Shown: positions 1 through 10,297, counted from the first letter of the stretch. The stretch is 64,000 nt of DNA from Niebla homalea (GCA_019925105.1 JAHGAU010000017.1:558001-622000); one strand, 5' to 3'. Notes: a model not told the origin generated them from the letters alone. Numbers and translations are program-made.

Positions 1-2058
1 GGCATAGCAGGTGGATCTCCAAGCATGCAGAATGCCAAATGCAATATGCCGCCGGAAAGGGGCGATTGGCGAGGGGCATAAAGCGCACGGGGAGCCCGCT
101 TTGCCAAAAGGAAGACGGAGTTAACAATCCCTTGAGGCGGACTTCAGCGACTGGTGGACCCAGCGCCTTCGGCTCTTGACTCTACTCCGTACGGAATACC
201 TGAGGGGGCGGCCAATGCTTCCGAGGCTGGCCTGCGGCCTCGGGCGTGGGGCCAGTGGTGGGGGTTTTCACCCAAGCTAGCCTGTATCTGCAAGTCTTCA
301 TAACCTGCCTCACGTGGCTTACGTTCCTCCTCGCCTATTGAGGCGAACAAGACAATTCTTCCTATCAAGTCAACATATCCACCATTGAGAAGCGACGGAA
401 GCTACAGCCGTGCCTGTAGCTGCTGGGTGGCTCCACAAGTCATCCTCCGCAATAGAAGTGCTCGGGTTGGGCGGAAAACACTGCCGCGGCCGGGACAGCG
501 AACCAAGATGTGACACGATAAGCTGTGATCACATAACGGCCATTTGAAACACGGTTCGATTGGATATCCCTATCACATGAGGGTGAGTAAGAAACAGGTT
601 TTGTTGAACAATGAGCACGCTCTGTATGGCAGTGATGTTTGCAATCCTGAAGGTCCGTGCTTTCATGACAATCGGCGGGACCCGAGACATATAGTACCTA
701 CAACCCTTTTTGCAAGCTTCGCCCTCTGGCCAAAATTCAGCGTGGGGAAGCGAGGGCATGATGTGTGGGGGTCCACGCATCAATAGATATTTTGTGGCAA
801 TGAGTGCTGTAGGGAACACGCGGCTCCTTGATGAGGTTGGTGATAAGGCCTCGTTTTTTCCTGATACAGGATGATTCAGCGAGCTCCAACTGAAGCTTAC
901 GAATCCCATGACGTGGTGAAGTGTATCATCGAGATTCCCTGCAGCTCCTCAAAATCAGCGCTGATAGGTGGGTGTTTAGCTGCTCAATCTCAGCTTTTTG
1001 GGTGCTGTTGGACAGCATCGGCACGGGTGCCCGAGGGTTTTGTTGATTCCTTGACTGCTGGAGATTGCTCGCGCCAACCCAGACCGGCGCTGGGACGGAA
1101 CAGGGTGTCGCTTTGCATGGTGCTTGACAGATTATCCACCTGAAGGCCAAAGGTCTTACAGCGACTCAATCAGAAATCAGGAAGTCCTAGAAGTCCTGAC
1201 TTTGTGCTTTTCAAGTTTTCTGTCTAAGTCTACAGCGTCGATATTTCTCAAATATCCCTTGCGTAAGTAAGTGAGGATAAGGCTCGTCATCAAGAACTCG
1301 AATGGCTGCTTCAGCAAGTCAATTCAATCAGTATTCATCGAGCTCTGCCAATTTCTGGATTCCGCACAAACCATATGTCCCGCAACGTGGATAATAACAA
1401 TCATGATCTCCATCTATATACCATTTTGTTGTTGATCCCAGCGGACATCATCTTTTCCGGCCAATTGAGATGTCTTCGATGCTATAAAGTCACATGATGC
1501 GTTGTTCTTTGATCAGTCCTACTTCCAAAAGATACCTGAACTGGGAATATTGCTCCGATTGGTGTGCATTGAACGACATCATGAAAGATGGTCGATAAAA
1601 GCAACGAAATTGAGCGAGTGCGACAAGTGGATTTACAGGCGTGAGATTGTCGTACAGTGTTCTCGATGGAAAATGTCAACCATGTTTGTGTCACAACGAG
1701 AAACATTTTGGTCCTAGCAAACTTGGTGTGTCATTGAGCTCTTAATCGGTTTGGGGTTCTGATCTTTTCGGGTCTGGTCCCATTGTTGTTGGCATCTACT
1801 GCTTAGTCGACAATTCTGACGATTATCGAGATCTTTGGTGAGTCCAATAATCAAAGTGCAATTGATGCAAAGGGAATTACTGGGCAGAGGGGAATTTGAT
1901 AAGTTGAGTATCTGAGCTGTGCTACTGCCTACAGATGAACGGCGTTTATTTAGCGTGCGTACCCGCGACCCGCAAGCGCCGTGCAAGTCATTTCTTCACT
2001 TTCTATTCCTCTCACCTCGAACATCACTCATACCACACACTCACAATTCCAACTCGAG
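1..2058. other. Intergenic, no supported gene
   Basis: Only short open frames (at most 126 codons) occur here on either strand. None shows a recognisable domain, and none can be joined across GT-AG sites into a family I know. The last 100 bases before 2059 are rich in CT/CA stretches and probably hold the promoter and 5' leader of the EVE-domain gene. I saw no tRNA-like box pair, tandem repeat or terminal inverted repeat. The left end could also contain degraded repeat sequence, but I cannot show that. Confidence 0.5.
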
Positions 2059-3253
2059 ATGTCTTCCAAAGAGCATGAGGGAGATGCAACCACACATGAG
2101 GCAAATACCACCAAAGCTCGTGGCAGACCAAAGAAAGGGTTTGAGAAGACAGCTAGCTCTTCCCGTCCGAGCAGGATGTCAATGATGGAGGCCAACAAGC
2201 CACGCTCGCTGAGGTCTTCAATGTCAAGCGCAGGCTCGCCAGTCCGCCCAGTGATCAGTGGTGGAGTTCAAAAGCAATCAGCAAGCAGATTCCAGCCCAC
2301 TGGCAAAAAGAAGGGTCGGCCATCCAAAATCACCAATGACGAACCTGACCAAGAAAGCAAAACCCAAAATGGCGGAGCAAAGGTACTGATCCACCAGCAG
2401 TTGCAAGACGAAGATGAAGATGAAGACACAGATGGACCATCATACTGTAAGCTCAACGATGAATCAAGCTTTTGACGATGTTTCTTGGGGCGCTGGAACT
2501 TGCTCAAGTCCACCCAGAAATTCTCCCTTGAGCTTTCGCTTAATACTTCGGTCTGACAATGGGTGCAATTCTAGGGCTCATGAAGGCTGAACCCAATTCG
2601 CGTATCGAAAAGGGGAAGGACGTCAAGTTTTCGATTGATGATCTTCAGAATGCAAGAGCACCTGAGCCTTGGGATGGTGAGCCACACAAAGGCACATCAA
2701 AGTAATACTGTAGCTGATCTTATAATAGGTGTGAGAAACGCTGCTGGTATGATGGATTTGACTTGTGAAGATGTCAACTGCTTACCACGTTGGCAGCTCG
2801 CAACAACATGCGCGCGATGTTGAAAGGAGATCAAGCATTCTTCTACCATTCAAACTGCAAAGTCCCTGGCATTGTGGGACTCATGGAGATTGTCCAAGAG
2901 CACTCCGTGGATGGTAAGCAATCTTTTGTTCGACTCGTGCCCTGATGATAATAGTCGTTGCAGAATCGGCTTTTGATAAGGACCATCCTTACTTCGACGA
3001 GAAGTCAACACGCGAGAGTCCCAAGTGGTGCGTCGTGCACGTCGAGTGGCGCCGCAAGTTCGCGAACATGGTAACCTTCAAGGAGCTTCAGAAATACTCC
3101 AAAGATGGCGGAGTGCTTGAGAGGATGCAGGTGCTTCGGCAATCGCGTTTGAGTGTCTCCAAAGTGGCCAAGAAGGAGTGGGAATTCATCCTGAGTTTGA
3201 CCGAGGAAGAAGTGGACACTTCAAAGTCCCATAAGCCGCAAGCGACGGACTGA
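2059..3253 (+). CDS. AT-hook / EVE-domain nuclear protein (THYN1-like)
   Basis: Five exons: 2059-2446, 2575-2676, 2729-2746, 2797-2913 and 2964-3253, giving 304 residues. The C-terminal two thirds (about residues 128-290) is an EVE domain, the fold of human thymocyte nuclear protein 1 (THYN1), in the PUA superfamily that binds modified bases. Visible family motifs are YWLMKAEP at the exon 1/2 join, WDGVRN across exons 2/3, ARNNMRAM, FFYHSNCK and PKWCVVHVEW. The N-terminal 125 residues are basic and low-complexity. They hold two AT-hook cores, RGRPKK (about residues 21-26) and KGRPSK (about 85-90), then an acidic EDEDED run. The expected role is nuclear, binding AT-rich DNA through the hooks with EVE recognition of a modified base; that is inference from the domains. 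The start at 2059 is the ATG that opens MSSKEHEG; an in-frame codon at 1981 is not ATG. The splice joins are fixed by the conserved EVE sequence. Exon 3 is only 18 nt. Confidence 0.88.
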
Positions 3254-3414
3254 GAGCATTCGCATGGTGAAAGAATCATGATGGGTAGGGGATCACTGTG
3301 CTCATCAATCGCCAAATTGCTTGTTATGCGGACTCACCAAAGCTGTCGCGTACTGAGGGAGAGCAAGTAATTGACAGCTGGAAAGGGTTTTGGGTGGCAC
3401 GGCTTTGACCCAAT

Positions 3415-4134
3415 TCAACCGGGTCTTAAAGCATAGGTACGGACAGGAAAGAGACCTAGACTTTTCGGGAAGCCTCTCTGAGTCTCTTGTGCCAGGACGT
3501 TCATACCAGCGTCATCAAATATCTTTAGAAGATTGGAATCCGTGCGCGTGACGCTGTAATCATCTTCATCATAAACGTCTCTGCCATCGCCACCATCCTT
3601 TATGCTCTTGCTGGTATTTTCTTTGACCACAATCCAGCCGTTGGGCATCTTGACTGCGTCCTTGCATCTCTTGAGACAGTCAACTAATTGGGTGTCCGTG
3701 AGGTATAGAGTACACCATTAAATCCAGATCAAGTCATATTTACCCCTTTCTGGCGACCAATTCTCCAAGCTTTCGACAAATCCTTTGCCTACTGATCCCT
3801 TCCCTGCCATCTGCTGCTTCTTGACCTAGAGCGCAAAAGCCTCAATCGGCTCAACGAAATCTACAACATCACAGACTGTGCTCGGGAAGCCTGTGGTGAT
3901 CCTTCCGCTCCCAGCCCGGCAGTCGACGCCTATGACAGGCTTGCCAGAAGCGACCGGAGGATGTTTGCGTAGAAGCTTAGCATAGAACGCAGCTGATCCC
4001 CGAAGATCTGTGCCTCCTAGCATCGAGTTTACCGTCCGTGAATGGCCTGACCAGTAAGAGATCGAATCGGAGGCCTTGATGCGCGAATCTGCTGCCACGT
4101 CTTCGACCTCATTTTGAGCAGCCACGGGTGGCAT
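3415..4134 (-). pseudogene. tae1: Alpha-N-terminal protein methyltransferase (NTM1/Tae1 family), two in-frame stops
   Basis: On the minus strand one reading frame of 240 codons runs from ATG at 4134 to TGA at 3415-3417. It matches the NTM1/METTL11/Tae1 family, which trimethylates the N-terminal amine of proteins starting (Met-)Xaa-Pro-Lys, mainly ribosomal proteins. Recognisable pieces are YWSGHSRTVNSMLGG, the SAM-binding segment VDCRAGSGR (family: DCGAGIGR), VEPIEAFAL, the stretch DLIWI-stop-WC, LTDTQLVDCLKRC, GWIVVKEN and FPVRTYALRP. Two stops break the frame: TAG at 3826-3828 (codon 103) and TAA at 3718-3720 (codon 139). At the second, the family has an invariant Gln in DLIWIQW. At the first, Gln is the usual residue. 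Each is one C-to-T change from CAG or CAA. Motif I has lost a glycine, and a few residues usually present after MLGG are missing. No GT-AG intron removes either stop. The gene sits between the EVE gene (convergent, 161 bp) and OST subunit (divergent, 188 bp). Probably a recent pseudogene; assembly error remains possible. Confidence 0.75.
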
Positions 4135-4322
4135 AAGGATGACAACGTGATGCGTATGCTCTTGCCAAATGTGTCATTGTGAAAGCTGTTCATGGATTGA
4201 CGGGTCGACAAAGAAAAAAGCCCCTTTCCGGAGAAATGGTTCTCCCGAGACACGTCGTTTTTAATTGATACTGACAACTAATCCTTCTACGTTTCACTCT
4301 GTCAAACTTATTTCAATACACG

Positions 4323-5347
4323 ATGCGGGGTCTTCTTTGCTTCGCACTGGCTCTGAGCGCATCATTCGCCACAGCTGCATCTTCATGGAGCTTTGACGAT
4401 GCGACAATCGCCATTCACACCAAAGGGGCCGGGGCTGGCGGGGCTTCGAAAGAGAAGTAAGAAGCAAGATCACCTCCATGAGTGCGTGTCACTGATTGCA
4501 ATGCCTTATGATAGACTCTCAGAACACAAAGCTCTTGCGAAGCCTGTAACATTGGGATCTCAGGATACTCTAAAGATCCTTCTCACCACCAAGGAAGGAA
4601 GCAAAGCGCAACGCCCTCACCAGACTTCCCTTCAGATCAAGGATTCGACAACAGGCTTGGAGACATCCTTTTCATTTCAGGTCAAAAACAGTGGCAAGGG
4701 GAAGCTGGAGCTGGTGAGCAGCGCACCCGTGATCGGATTGATGACAGCTGCTGAGCCGTAACATCAGGCCCATAAAGACATTCCCATCCAGCTCCTCTCG
4801 TCCTCCGAACCGCTCACAGCCTCCCTCATCATAGCCTCGTTCGGGACCTCGAAACCTTACCAGGATCGAGCGTTCGATCTGAAGATCGATGTTGACCCGA
4901 ACGATCCACTGCCTGTTCAGGAGAAACCTCTGCGCTACGGCAAGCTGCCAGAAATCCACCACACGTTCAAAGCAGACCCTACAAACCCGCCCAAGATCAT
5001 CACGCTGGTATTCACCGCAGCGGTGGTGGCCGCTTTGCCTGCGCTGTTCATCGCTGTATGTTGCGCATCCCACTTCCCTTCTTGAGTGTACTGACTAAAT
5101 ATACTAGTGGGTCTCACTAGGAGCGAACTTGAATCATCTGCCTAAAGCGTTGGGAGCCTCTCCAATTGCTCACACTCTTTTCTTCATCTCGATCCTTGGC
5201 CTGGAAGGCGTATTCTTCCTCTACTACACCCACTGGAAGCTTTACGAAGCTCTGCCAAGTGCTCTTGGGATCGGCTTGGTCACCTTTTTGAGTGGGAGCA
5301 GGGCATTGCGCGAGGTTCAACAGCGGAGACTGGCAGGATTACGATGA
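4323..5347 (+). CDS. swp1: Oligosaccharyltransferase subunit Swp1 / ribophorin II
   Basis: Four exons: 4323-4456, 4515-4713, 4768-5055 and 5108-5347, 286 residues. This is a non-catalytic subunit of the ER oligosaccharyltransferase complex, which transfers the lipid-linked glycan to Asn-X-Ser/Thr sites. The protein starts with a signal peptide (MRGLLCFALALSASFATA). A beta-rich lumenal domain of about 170 residues follows, then the hallmark PEIHHTFK just before the membrane part. Three hydrophobic segments come next (IITLVFTAAVVAALPALFIA; IAHTLFFISILGLEGVFFLYY; ALGIGLVTFL), and the tail is basic and cytosolic. At 286 residues it has the size of yeast Swp1 rather than the longer animal ribophorin II. 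The exon joins restore KLSEHKAL, ELAHKDIP and AWVSLGAN. The promoter must lie in the 188 bp shared with the divergent methyltransferase relic. Confidence 0.93.
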
Positions 5348-7546
5348 ACGTGTGGTAAGAAAAAGTGTACAACATCTCTCCAGGCAAGGGGAGCAATTGA
5401 AAAGCGTTTCGAACCCTGCTTCTGAATTCATGCTATGATGTTGGTCGTTGTGCCAAGTCCACGAGAAGCGCAACAGCAATGCAGAAGATTTCATTTCATT
5501 TCATGTTCACAGCGTTGATTTATAGTCCCAGGCTCTGTTTCGAGGCCAAGCAACTGTTCGTTGCAACTTTGCAAGGATATGCCATGCACAAGTAGCAAGA
5601 TCATGACGTTGTGCAGAATTCTCAACCTTTTCTCATACACATATGAGGCTGTCCATACATACTCTCCAACCCGCATATGATCCCATCGCCCTTTCAATCA
5701 CACACACGTGCCCCTACCATTACCATCCTCATTGACCCCTCACCGGCCCCGTCTGTAACGGCCTGCCATTCGGCGCCCTGGCACCCATCAGCTAATGACC
5801 CCCTCCCCCCCCTCCACAATCCTTTTCACACTTTGCATCACATCGCATCCACTTACTCGGTTTGACATCGTATCACCACCCCTGCACGACCATCAATACT
5901 CATCTCCCCCCACATACGACACACCGCGGCGAACGTACACTCATCATTCCCCTCCGCTCCGAGCACGCTGCTGTTGTCGCCTTCGAATTGGGCTTTGAGG
6001 GAACGGAGGAGTTGTTGCCTTGGATCCCCCCCCGTTTTGTCAGATAGCCTATCAATTGGGGGGGGTGAGGGGGAGGAGGGGGGTGTGTTTTGGGAGGGAG
6101 GCAAAAGGCTAACCGCTTCTGGACTTGCTCGTCGGCTGGTGGGATGGCGGATAATTGCTTTCGATCGATTTTGGGGGTAGTTGATGAGGAAGAGGAGGAG
6201 GTGGAGGACATATCTAATTTTTTGATGAGGGGGCTCGGGGGCATAGAAGGGTTCTCGATGTCTGAGGTATATCTCTTGCTGAAAAGGGGGAGGCACAGGG
6301 TGATTAGGATTGGGATCTTGTCCTGCATCTTTCTGGATTGTGAAAGGGGGAAGAGAGACGGTAGATGTACATCTTTGCTGCCTGCAGAGGCAGCCATTTA
6401 TGCGGAGCTGGATCAGGCAGGGGAGAGGTTGGGGAAAATGCGGTGAGACAGCAGGGATTAGGCACAGGTACAAGGAGTCTCATGTTTGTATCCTCTTCTT
6501 CTCAATACTCACCACGAGTATAATGCAGCGGACTGGATCTGGTAGAGGTTACAGCTCAACGCTTTCGACGTTCCTCAACCCCCCTCCCTAAACACAAAAG
6601 GCGAATTCGATCTAATCGGACTCAGGAGGACGAGGGTGGGAAAGCTCCCGATCAGCCGTGTTATGTGCTCTTGCAATGTACCCTCATTGGATTGCTCAAC
6701 GTAGTAGTGTACTGCGAAGGCTAAAATTCAAATCACTGGCTAAGAGCCTTATTCTGTCAGGCAGCAACTTAATTACCACGGAAACATGAGGTACATGTGC
6801 GAATCAGCCGTTGGGAGTCAGGCTTCAACCCTGATCACACTTGTAGGCAGCAACATTTGCACAGCTTAGAGCTTGATCGCCACTCAGGAAGCTCTTTCGC
6901 CTTGTTCTTACATCAGCTGTAGTTAATACAAGCAGACTTAAAAATGAAACGATGACATTGGATTTAAGTCCCGGCATGCTGTTTCAATGGAAGCCTCTGT
7001 ACACGATGAATGGTGGAGGGCGTGGCCTGTCTTCGCTATTTTAATAGAGTCGGTTGGGCCGAAATTGAATTTGAAGACAGTCCACCTACGCAGTCAAGAT
7101 CCGACCTCAACTCGGATGAAATAAGATGACCTGGGAGTGTTTTCATGCATTTGCCGCCCCATCTCGTTGCTCTGTCAAGTATCGAACGTACAGAATCTGA
7201 AACACGATGGCCTTACAACACGAAACATCGACGTCGTAGGAGAATTTGGTGCTCATGAACGAAAAACACTGGTCTTCATTCTACTGTGCAAGGATTGATG
7301 AAATTTCGCTGCGTGGCGCTGCCGATCCCTGACAGTATGACTGTCTTCAGTGTCATGGGAGAGCCTTTTCCTGGCCAGCGGCCTAACAGACTGTACGTCT
7401 TCGTTACGATTGGCACATGGCCCAATTAGTGGCAAGCTTAAGCCTGAGTGTGAGGAAGGTGATTTAGAGCGGTCTGACAGCAGCAGTCCCTGCCCACCCT
7501 TCATCATACCCATGACAAAAGAAAGGGACAATCACCAGTTTATTCA
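5348..7546. other. Intergenic, strand-skewed, G-rich core
   Basis: A 2.2-kb gene-poor stretch between the 3' ends of the OST gene and the T5orf172 gene. From about 5680 to 5970 the plus strand is C-rich and pyrimidine-rich with runs of C. From about 6056 to 6450 it becomes G-rich. The longest minus-strand frame (5853-6473) is proline/serine low complexity imposed by this skew and has no recognisable domain. The rest, 6600-7250, shows nothing I can name. Confidence 0.45.
6058..6101 (+). other. Candidate G-quadruplex tract
   Basis: Consecutive G-runs on the plus strand are 8 G (6058-6065), 5 G (6069-6073), 6 G (6078-6083), and GGG at 6092-6094 and 6096-6098, separated by short loops. This meets the usual four-run rule for an intramolecular G-quadruplex. 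The flanking 300 bases carry further G-rich tracts. Function is unknown, and it may be only a compositional island. Confidence 0.45.
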
Positions 7547-8035
7547 TCACCTAAGACTGGAAATCGCGGTATCCAGTACCCCAATCACCCAATCGTTGTC
7601 GCCTTCTCCTTCTTCATTCTCCCCACTCAGGCTAAAACCAAACCACTCTCTTACACTCTCATTATCAACCTTTCGAGCCTCAAATGATCGATGGAGGCTC
7701 GCTTCCACACTCAGCATATCGCTTACCGCCCAAGTTTTGACAAGACGTAGCGGATAAGGATTCCCTGTCTGTAGTGTGCGGAGGCGAACCTCTGGGTCGA
7801 GACTCATGCCAATCTTCAGGAAGGAGGTGCCGGACATATGGATGAGATAAACGTAGCCATCACCATGCGGGTCCGTATGCTCTCGAAGTGCGTTTTCGAG
7901 ATCAACCTCGATCGGCCTCGATAAGGGTGGTGTGCGACGAACAGGAGCTTGGGAAATTTGGACTGCGGGAGCCTGAGAAGCTTGGATCGCAGGAACCTGA
8001 GTGGCTTGATATACTTGGGGTGTCACTGCTGGCAC
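7547..8035 (-). CDS. T5orf172 / MUG113-domain protein (3' part)
   Basis: This minus-strand frame of about 160 codons ends at 7547-7549. Residues 60-150 form a T5orf172/MUG113 domain, a GIY-YIG-like fold first named from a phage ORF and S. pombe meiotically upregulated gene 113. Visible motifs are GYVYLIHM, FLKIGMSLDPEVRLRTLQTGNP, VEASLHRSFEAR and EWFGFSL. The N-terminal 40 residues are Ala/Gln/Val repeats of the type QAPAVQISQAP. Its first codon at 8035 is GTG and there is no ATG upstream in frame before a stop, so the true 5' end must lie in another exon. The overlapping frame 8023-8667 is the natural candidate, but the join needs a phase-1 donor feeding the acceptor TTCTTCAG next to 8044, and I find only weak donors. 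So this is a 3' exon of a gene, or a gene damaged by a frameshift. Confidence 0.6.
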   Translation of the reverse strand: MPAVTPQVYQATQVPAIQASQAPAVQISQAPVRRTPPLSRPIEVDLENALREHTDPHGDGYVYLIHMSGTSFLKIGMSLDPEVRLRTLQTGNPYPLRLVKTWAVSDMLSVEASLHRSFEARKVDNESVREWFGFSLSGENEEGEGDNDWVIGVLDTAISSLR

Positions 8036-8667
8036 TGCTTGTCCTGAAGAATTATTGATAATTCTTCAAAGTTCGAAAAATGGGAATGATTCATCTTCAC
8101 ATGGCGCAGAGTCGGCACATATGTTGGACGCGGAACGTCTAGTCCACGGACTCGGTCCTGGAACGCTACGCTGGGACTCACAGGCTCCCATTCAAACCAA
8201 TGATCAAACCCTTCCTCAAGGCGTGCCATTATGTATGTCGGGATCGGGGCCGGTCCGTTCTCGGTGGGGCCAAGTCCCGTATGACGCCTGCCAATGCCGG
8301 CTTGCACGAAATGTCCCGGTCCGTCATATCCATTGCAAAGGAACCAGATGTAAGCCGTCACTCGCGGATTTGCAATGTCTGCCTCAAGTTGAGAGCGGAC
8401 TTTAACATGGGTCATGCCTTTTGGAAACCCCCAGATGTGCTGCGGTGAAAGATAATGCCAGTGATTTGGGGCTCTATCGCTGATTCTTTGGGCGAGTCCT
8501 TCGTTCCCGACCCTTATGATGTAGTGAGTCCTTGCTGTGCCATCATGTAAAGAACTGTGGGTGATCAGGGCTTGTGGAACAGCAGAATGTGAGCTTCGAG
8601 GACGTCTCTGACTCACGCTTTGAGAGCTTCTTTGCATCATTCGTTGATGGCGTCTCTGGAGGACCAT
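8023..8667 (-). CDS. Uncharacterised ORF upstream of T5orf172 exon
   Basis: A minus-strand frame of 214 codons that begins at an ATG at 8667 and overlaps the T5orf172 frame by 13 bases. I do not recognise its domain. The middle part is compositionally protein-like (THYIIRVGNEGL, HIWGFPKGMTHVKVRS, AYIWFLCNGYDGPGHFVQAG, EGFDHWFEWEP). A strong donor-like GTGAGT lies near 8615, but splicing there would shift the frame into a stop. Another GTGAGT follows the EWEP codons near 8180. It could supply the first exon or exons of the T5orf172 gene, for example through a weak donor after VR about 105 bases before the TTCTTCAG acceptor. Structure unresolved. Confidence 0.4.
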   Translation of the reverse strand: MVLQRRHQRMMQRSSQSVSQRRPRSSHSAVPQALITHSSLHDGTARTHYIIRVGNEGLAQRISDRAPNHWHYLSPQHIWGFPKGMTHVKVRSQLEADIANPRVTAYIWFLCNGYDGPGHFVQAGIGRRHTGLGPTENGPAPIPTYIMARLEEGFDHWFEWEPVSPSVAFQDRVRGLDVPRPTYVPTLRHVKMNHSHFSNFEELSIILQDKQCQQ

Positions 8668-9589
8668 GACTTCTTGGAAAGTGAGATGCTAATATCAGAG
8701 GAAAAGAGTCGCCAGCAGTGCTTCCACAAGATCCTTGGTGTCCAATATTTTGATTGCAAAAAAATTTATCGTCATGGCGAGACGTTTATGCAGCAGCAAG
8801 AAAAGCGCTTCAAAACATGCTAAACACTAGACAACAGAACGGAGAAAGAGGCGAGGCGAGGAGGGGGGCGGGTTGCCTTGGCTGCTTCGCTGTCGGCCTC
8901 GAACTCCCCCATCTTTCCCCAAGCGGCTCAGCCACCACCATGTCGAATGTCATTCCAACGGGCAGCTTGCTCCAATGTGCCTTGCCTGGCAGGCCTGGAC
9001 TCGTTTCTCCTGAAAAACGGGAGAGCAGACAGAGTATATGAAATCAAAGGACGGTACAGTTGAAATTCTATGTGCAAATCTTTGAATTGAGAGGAAAAGT
9101 CACTGGAAGGTGGGAGTCGACGTTGGGTAGGACAAATTCATACATCATAAGCGTAGGCATGTATATTGGACTTCGCTTGGCTTGCGGTATAAGCCTCTGT
9201 CCTCTCCGTCTATCTCGTTCTGGAAAGACCTACATTAAGTGTATCTCAAGCGCCGCAGTCGACAATGATCGATACCTACCATGTGTCTTTCAACATGAAA
9301 TAGAAACATTTTCAGTGACAATGGGACTGGATTTCTTCAATTTGATGAGAACCAATGATCAATAATCATGGGTCTTCGGGAGCCTCTCATAAAAGCCGTC
9401 TATATCCAATGTGAACTGGAATGATCGTTTCTTGAGTGCAAGCTAGGAGAAGAAGAATGAACCGCAATGCTCGCCAAGACTTGCAGAGCCTGATGACTTC
9501 ACTCCGCTCTAGAGTTAGCGCTAGACATCGTAGCTTTTTTCAGGCTGCATCTTTTTTCTGAATTTCGATCCTCCAAAGGAATCCCAAAG
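8668..9589. other. Intergenic between divergent genes
   Basis: About 0.9 kb between the 5' end of the T5orf172 locus (minus) and the 9590 gene (plus), so it should contain both promoters. Short frames here have no recognisable content. No repeat or RNA gene seen. Confidence 0.4.
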
Positions 9590-10297
9590 ATGGGCAGCTC
9601 TGCCTCAAAAGCAGCCAAGACCGCTGCCACTGGGGCTGCTCGTCGTCAGTTCCCGACCAGGGTCCCGCCACCCCCAATTTCAGACAGCCCTGCCTCCGCG
9701 TCAGTTCCTCCAGGAGCTCCTGCTGTAGGACCAACCGTCCATCCTACCCCACGGGCCAGTGAGACCAAGGACGAATGTAGGTCTTGCCTCTCTATGATAT
9801 AACCTCTGATAGCTATGCTAAATCATTGATCAGCAATTTCGCTTGACGCCCGCGATCCCGACTTCGCCGCCTCCCTCCGCTCCCTCGGCCCCGTCCAACC
9901 CAATTCCACGCGCTCCGATACCTCTACCTTTACCTCATCCTCCCGCTCCACCCGGACGGTGCGATCCCAGCAGGACGACCCTTCCCGTCCGCAAGGCCAG
10001 AACATCTTCCCTAATCCAGCTCACAACCCTGCTCTTCGCATCCTGGAAGCCCGCGACCGATTGGCAGCGGAGGCCGAAGAGGAGTTCACGCGCGCACGTA
10101 GCGGGGGCAAGGGACGGCGCTTCCTTGATTTGGGCACGATTCGTGAGATTGTAGCGCTGAGGGAAGAGAAGAGCTTGTCGGCTACAGAGATCGAGGGTAA
10201 GATGGGCCTTGCGGAAGGGGTTGTGGACTCCCTGGCTTCGGTGGGGGGTGTGAGGGTTGGAAAAATCACCAAGGACGATGCTGGGATTCATGACTGA
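9590..10297 (+). CDS. Conserved fungal protein with N-myristoylation-type start
   Basis: Two exons, 9590-9776 and 9834-10297, 216 residues. The sequence opens MGSSASK, which fits the N-myristoylation consensus (Gly2, Ser6). It continues with a Pro/Ala-rich linker, then after the intron the block SLDARDPDFAASLRSLGPVQPN. The C-terminal half is helical: NPALRILEARDRLAAEAEEEF, RFLDLGTIREIVALRE, SATEIEGKMGL. The last part looks like a small helix-turn-helix-type module. The order (basic Pro-rich start, DPDF/LRSLG block, HTH-like tail) recurs in a small protein family of filamentous ascomycetes that I remember as uncharacterised. I cannot assign a function; membrane association through a lipid anchor is inference. 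The 57-nt intron is fixed by the KDES-ISLDARDPDF join. Confidence 0.75.

Noticed and set aside
3415..4134. Reassignment of TAA/TAG to glutamine as an explanation of the methyltransferase stops
   Set aside because: Neighbouring genes end at TAA or TAG (amidase, MFS, deaminase, WD40) and contain no internal TAR codons, so the standard code applies.
5853..6473. 206-codon minus frame
   Set aside because: Low-complexity Pro/Ser composition imposed by strand skew; no ATG-anchored domain or splice structure.
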